A stretch of 64,000 nt of DNA. It comes from Steromphala cineraria (lineage: Eukaryota; Mollusca; Gastropoda; Trochida; Trochidae). Each line of letters opens with the position of its first letter. Positions within the stretch are counted from its first letter, which is position 1. This document shows positions 59,513-64,000 of this stretch, piece after piece. The notes beneath the pieces were generated by a model. That model did not search any database, had not been told where the DNA came from, and was given only the letters and a program-made list of their open reading frames with translations. Where the stretch lies: positions 19,967,515-20,031,514 of the forward strand of contig OU744726.1 in assembly GCA_916613615.1 (NCBI GenBank). Reading direction: 5' to 3'. A program made the translations under genes and the position numbers.

Positions 59513-60643
59513 ATCATACAAGCTTAACCACCTGTCTATCTTTACTTATAATCAAAGCTGATTCGTAATCTGACAAAATTGAGGTATCATTAGTAAAATG
59601 TTCATAGAATGGACATTTCACTAATCCAGTCTGATTAGAAATCGGCCTCCTTCCGAGGAATGAAATATTAAAATTATTAACTCGACGGAGATAAGAAATT
59701 CGCTTCAGATATTTGGCCAGTTTAATAGTAAAGGTTAATCTTCAAGTAGCACACAGTTTAGTCGTTGAGTAAATCAAGTGCGCTTTTTTCACATAATAAA
59801 TGAGATATATCGAACGTCTAATAACTGCACTGTACATACTTATCACAGATTTCTTCTTGAGACTATATCATATTTTTAGTTCTTTCTGTATATAAGGTTT
59901 AGAATGAGCTATTTTCATTGTATTGCAATTGTGAAGTCCTTTTGTTCCGACCTTTTAAGAGGTGACATTGTTAGTCTGAGTTTAAGAGCCACTACGTGAG
60001 TCGTTTGAGTCACATATGTAGAAATTTGTCAATAATGTGATTTGATTGATAAATATAGATTTGAATTAAGGCTAACGTTGTTCAGTGACAATAGGAACTT
60101 CAAGGTTAGAAGTTGAGACTATGATCGGAAACCGGAAAATGACGCTCGTCAATCGGTCAAACATAATTTTTGAAACTTAATGAAAGCAGTCAACGATTTG
60201 ATACTGTTGGATGGGCTAAATAACAAGTATCAATGTAAATTGGAAGTGTGAATTTGCCTCCGCGAACATATTATGACTGTTATAATATTTTTATTGAAAA
60301 CAAGTTTTTATCATACAATTTCCATTTTGAAATCTATATGTGAGCAGTTTTGAATTTACATAATTAGGTCATTTACTTTCCTCATGAAGCACAACAATTT
60401 ATTGTGAAAATCACGGAGTCGCAAGTCACTACAATAGATGAACTGTGTGTCAGAATTCATTGTCCAACTAAAAGATACAACGAAAAGTTAATGAAAATTG
60501 ATACAATGTCATGATTTCACGAGACAAATTTACCAAATAGGAATATGAGTCGAAAGAAAATGCCCTGAAAATAATTAAATTGGAACTGATATGTTCACAT
60601 AATCCTTGATTCGGTTAAAATACATTTGGTATGTTTTTGACCT
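59513..60643. other. 3' flank of the PHD gene
   Basis: No exon or repeat family recognised. Confidence 0.35.
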
Positions 60644-61252
60644 TTAAAGGGCCAGTAACATTATTTTAGGGGGATTATAAGATGTCAGGAAAATGAAAAT
60701 ATATGGTTCCAATTGAAAGACAATGTAATTAAACTAAATGAAGCAGTAATAAATCAACTATATGTAATGTTATGTTCACCTATTCGATTCATTTTTATGC
60801 CCCCGAATCGGAGATTCCGGGGGTATATTGTTTTTCACCTGTCCGTCTGTCTGTCTGTCCGTCTGTCCGTTTGTCCACAAAAACTTTAACCTTGGTCATA
60901 ACTTTGGATTGGTCAGAGCTAGGTCTTTGATACTTGACATATGGATCCCTTGTGATGAGACCTTTCAGATGACACCATGACATTTGACCTTGACCTTGAC
61001 ACAGCGAGCAGGCTGCATCCGGGGGCATTCGTGTTTCACAAACACAGCTTGTTTTTACATAAAATGAATTAAAAGTGCTCACACAAATTGACTTAATGTG
61101 AATCTTTATATTTTGTTCTCTGACTATTGGTTGTTGGTTTGTGTAATGAGATTTTGACACTATCAAAATATTACATTTAGCATTAACGTACAAATAACCG
61201 TGACAAATTTAAAATGTACAATTTTCCAAAAAACGTTCTAATGTCACTTTAA
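60644..61252 (-). mobile_element. TTAA-flanked MITE with a nested element
   Basis: Left TTAAAGGGCCAGTAACATT and right AATGTCACTTTAA are imperfect inverse ends with TTAA on both sides. The right part is the inverse of the 35500-35865 interior (TGTGTAATGAGATTTTGACA). The middle is interrupted by the hairpin repeat at 60797-61056. Confidence 0.8.
60797..61056 (+). repeat. Short hairpin/CCGT repeat nested in a MITE
   Basis: Hairpin ATGCCCCCGAATC..GATTCCGGGGGTAT, then a CTGT/CCGT run (60840-60873), a short body with GACATTTGACCTTGACCTTG, and an end with CCGGGGGCATTCGTG. Its flanks are MITE sequence on both sides. Confidence 0.85.
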
Positions 61253-61341
61253 CAAATGGACAACAAAAATTAAGAATACATTTAACTGTTTCCGGTTTCG
61301 CCATAAACGTTGGCTGAAGGTAAAACACACGTTACGACTGC

Positions 61342-61406
61342 TCAGCTCTGCATAGCATTGTACTCAATGTTGGGGTTCTTCACCAGGACTGGTTCTGGAT
61401 TTACTC
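61342..61406 (-). CDS. Possible cytoplasmic-tail exon of the cadherin-like gene
   Basis: After TTTTACTTGCAG the sequence can read VNPEPVLVKNPNIEYNAMQS and TGA, which looks like a receptor tail. That frame needs entry in phase 1, but the preceding visible exon ends in phase 2. In the phase-compatible frame it reads LSKSRTSPGEEPQH and TGA. Either an intervening exon is missing from my model or the second reading is real. Confidence 0.35.
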
Positions 61407-61579
61407 CTGCAAGTAAAATTGAAATTGAAATTACCTCCCCATTAGATATTAAAGTCATTTGAATAAATGCATATCGCATAATGCTGTGACTGTAAAAGCT
61501 CTCCTAAAATATATCCTATTCCGATATCATTCGCGGAGAACGTTTCTTAATTTGACTATCGGCTTGTCCAAAATATCTG

Positions 61580-62145
61580 CATATCTGTCAATAGCTCCTT
61601 CTATTTTGTATAAATGTTTTGATTTTGGGCGGTTCGGATTTTAGAATTCAATCAAGATATTGATACCCTGGAAACACAGCAAATTTGGTTATATTTTATT
61701 ATATTTTAGATACTTTTTAGAAAAGTTGCACCATCGAACAGAGTAGAAAACACAGCACAAGGGCAATAACTCGCTAAAATATAAGTGGGCAGTTCTGATT
61801 TTCAAACTCAATCAAGACATTGATACTCTGAAGACAGATATGTGGTTATCCTGTCCTTCATAGTTTCTGAGAAAGGTTCTCCCTTTAGACAAACCATTGA
61901 ACAGAGTATAAAAAACACACATGGGCAAAACCTAAAATTAAAATTATTGGGAGGTTCTGATTTTCCAAGTCAATCAAGGTATTGATACCTTGATGAAACA
62001 CAGCAAATTTGATTATCCTTTCTTGAATAGTTGTTGAGAAAAGTTGCTCCCTTTGACTATACCCTCGAACAGAGTCCAAAAACAAGGAACAAGGGCAAAA
62101 ATAGTTGCGCTGTTCTGATTTTCGAACTCAATCGTGGCGGGGGAT
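61580..62145. repeat. ~175-bp tandem repeat, about three copies
   Basis: Units share TCTGATTTTC-AACTCAATCA, CATTGATAC and AGAGT--AAAACAC plus AAGGGCAAAA words. Located between the two 3' exons of the cadherin-like gene. Confidence 0.8.
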
Positions 62146-62493
62146 AATAAATATATCAAATCTATATGTAAAAGCTAAAGGAGGCCGTCCTTGAAGTAAA
62201 TGTATGAAATAAAACATTTCAGACGACATTTGCATTTTGACTTGTTCACAAGTTCAGCAAAATCATAATACTGCTGCTTGAAAAGCTGAATTTGAATATG
62301 CTTCAATGAGACGTTTAAAAAAATTGAAATAGTTTGTATAAATCTCAATTTTAATCTGTTGGCTTTGGCGAAGAAACGATCTGTTACCAGTACATGTACT
62401 TATGATTAGATATATAATTACACATGGTTTGCATTTATACTTGCGATGTATCTTTATAGACCGGTACATAATGTCAAGTACACAAATCAATAC

Positions 62494-64000
62494 TTACAAC
62501 AAGAACTTCTTGATCAATACAGCTGAAATGGTTACTGTGGTTACAGAGGCAGCTGTAGCTCCGGTTGCTATAGCGACGGTAGTAACAACTTTAGCGGTAC
62601 CATTCTTCGCATCGTCAAAGCTAGCGTTGCAAGGTTTCTCTATTTCGCTGCTTTCAACCCCTTTTGTTTTGCACGACCTTCTGCAAGCTACAGAAATGCA
62701 AGAAAACAGCTAAATATCAGTCTAACCAAAATGCAAAATATACGACAATTTCAGGGGTCAAGAGTCTCATATGAAGAAGTTTCGATTGTTGAAGGAAAGT
62801 ATCATCTTAAAGCTAATCGGGGTCGCATAGTGACACCAGTAAGGTTTAAATCCACGATTCTGATAAAAAAACTAGACATTGACGCGCGACAATCAGTCAA
62901 ACATAATTTTTGAAACTTTTTTAAAGCAGTCAGAAGTTACGAGTTGATATGTTTGATAGATAACATAACTAATATTCTTAGATTACTTTTAAGAATGCAA
63001 AAATCATGCAAGTACCAAGGTAAATGTTTCTGTTTATTATTCAAATAAATAAATACTGACAGGCTTTCATAAACAGGTAATTAATGTCAAGAGTAAATGT
63101 AAATTGATCGATAAATCTGTAATTTCAGTAAACTAACAATTTTGTAGTATGACCTCTTTTATCGAATTGACATTTAAAATGTATATCCTTTATGACAGCT
63201 TTTTAGTATGAACGTTATATTACGCTTGACGGCAGGTTACAAAGTCTGACTTGGATACGTCAATGCGCTATCAAAAAGGTAACTTGCATGTACATGTATA
63301 TCGAGTTAAACTCTAAACCTTACACTTGAATATCAAATATTTACCTTTGCAGGTGCATGGCAGCCTAGTAGAAGTAGACGACGAAGTGACGTCATAATGG
63401 GCAGCAGTTTTTGCACTGCTCCTCATTCGACGAAAGGTTGGTGACGTCACATCCGGCTTCGTAGTTGTCATTGTAGGGCGAATTGTTGTCGAGGTTTCGT
63501 CTTCTGAGAACGTCTGACAGATTGTAACGAGGTTCATAGGGTTGTCAGAAACATGTGAGGACAGCTTGGTATCTTCACTGCTAAATATGATTTCTGTATT
63601 TGGACTAACGCTTGCATCTACGCCCGACGACGTCGGCGGTTTAAGTGACGTTACCGTCGGTTTCATTGACGTTACGGTTTGCATTGAGGTTAGTGTGGTT
63701 GTCGTGATGTTTGGCTCACATGGGGCGTAAATAATCATCGCCTTAGCTTTAGCAAGAAACTTCCGATCGGATGCGATGATTGTGATAACGTCAACTGAAT
63801 CTGATAGGTTCTTAACGTCAATGTTTGAATGCAATCTCAGAACATAGTCACGCCCCTTTTTGTGAACGGAATAACGCTTGCTACTGTGACTGTCAACCGT
63901 TACTGTATTGACAATGTCGTTATCAAGATCTTTTACCTTGAGATCCAACAAATCAGCCCGTGCATCATCACCGCAAGTCACTGTTCGTTTATAAAGTAAT
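62494..64000 (-). CDS. Cadherin-like, mucin-like single-pass membrane protein (3' part)
   Basis: The upstream exon (>64000-63345) is open to the window edge. It begins with a cadherin-like repeat (DLLDLKVKDLDND.., ..VDVITIIASD) of about 90 residues, then a Ser/Thr/Pro-rich stalk of about 110 residues (TSMKPTVTSLKPPTSSG) likely to be O-glycosylated, and ends CTCK. The donor AAAG|GTAAAT joins in phase to the exon at 62687-62494 (ACRRSCKTKGVESSEIEKPC). That exon carries NAS and NGT glycosylation sites, a hydrophobic segment of about 25 residues (VAIATGATAASVTTVTISAV) and a KK stop-transfer, so topology is type I. Reading on ends at TAA 62494; a consensus donor TT|GTAAGT at 62498/62497 suggests instead splicing to a tail exon such as 61342-61406. 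Likely an adhesion or cell-surface protein. The N-terminal part and its number of repeats are outside the window. Confidence 0.7.

Noticed and set aside
60795..61193. A 132-residue minus-strand frame
   Set aside because: It spans a hairpin repeat nested in a MITE; the frame crosses two unrelated repeats.
62402..62713. A 103-residue plus-strand frame
   Set aside because: It is the shadow of the transmembrane exon on the minus strand, which joins in phase to the cadherin-like exon.

Overview
The window looks like nuclear DNA of a lophotrochozoan animal, most likely a bivalve mollusc. It is AT-rich, its genes are small and split by GT-AG introns, it carries a tandem family of sigma-class glutathione S-transferases (GSTs), and it is full of CCGT-rich repeats, TIR elements, minisatellites and tRNA-derived SINE fragments. 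No bacterial or viral gene order is visible. The species call is inference.

Layout. From 0.6 to 17 kb there are three sigma-GST genes head to tail on the minus strand: gene A (652-2790, cut by the window edge), gene B (4527-7189, complete) and gene C (13171-17042, complete). An orphan GST last-exon fragment lies at 12894-12980. A fourth copy, gene D (31781-38830), is on the plus strand. All five-exon copies share exon lengths 133/93/116/~100/~160 and junction phases 1-1-0-0. Between C and D lie two paralogous two-exon genes for small secreted cysteine-rich peptides (19280-21008 and 23607-25911, plus strand) with a shared upstream motif. From 39 to 51 kb the sequence is almost entirely repeats: a ~3.9-kb hairpin-ended element, a decayed zinc-finger fragment, a broken segmental duplication and several TIR elements. 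A plus-strand gene ending in a PHD finger (51985-59507) has a 6.6-kb intron holding an opposite-strand candidate mini-gene inside its own TIR element. The right edge carries the 3' part of a minus-strand cadherin-like, mucin-like single-pass membrane protein (62494->64000).

Mobile DNA. Five elements with CAT(T/C)C termini and 8-10-bp target duplications crowd into 12.6 kb around the peptide genes. A TTAA-flanked family with TTAAAGGGACAG-type ends occurs at least six times. Four larger TIR elements repeat their own terminal motif internally. At least five repeats start with a GC hairpin, most followed by a CCGT or CCG microsatellite and a tandem body. The most striking satellite is a ~1.26-kb array of a 27-bp unit that is open on both strands and has an 8-unit and a 28-unit higher-order period.

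Functional reading. The GST cluster probably serves glutathione-dependent detoxification or prostaglandin-type chemistry. The peptide pair is a recent local duplication of unknown role. All exon models are by eye, from splice consensus, phase agreement and recognisable protein sequence.
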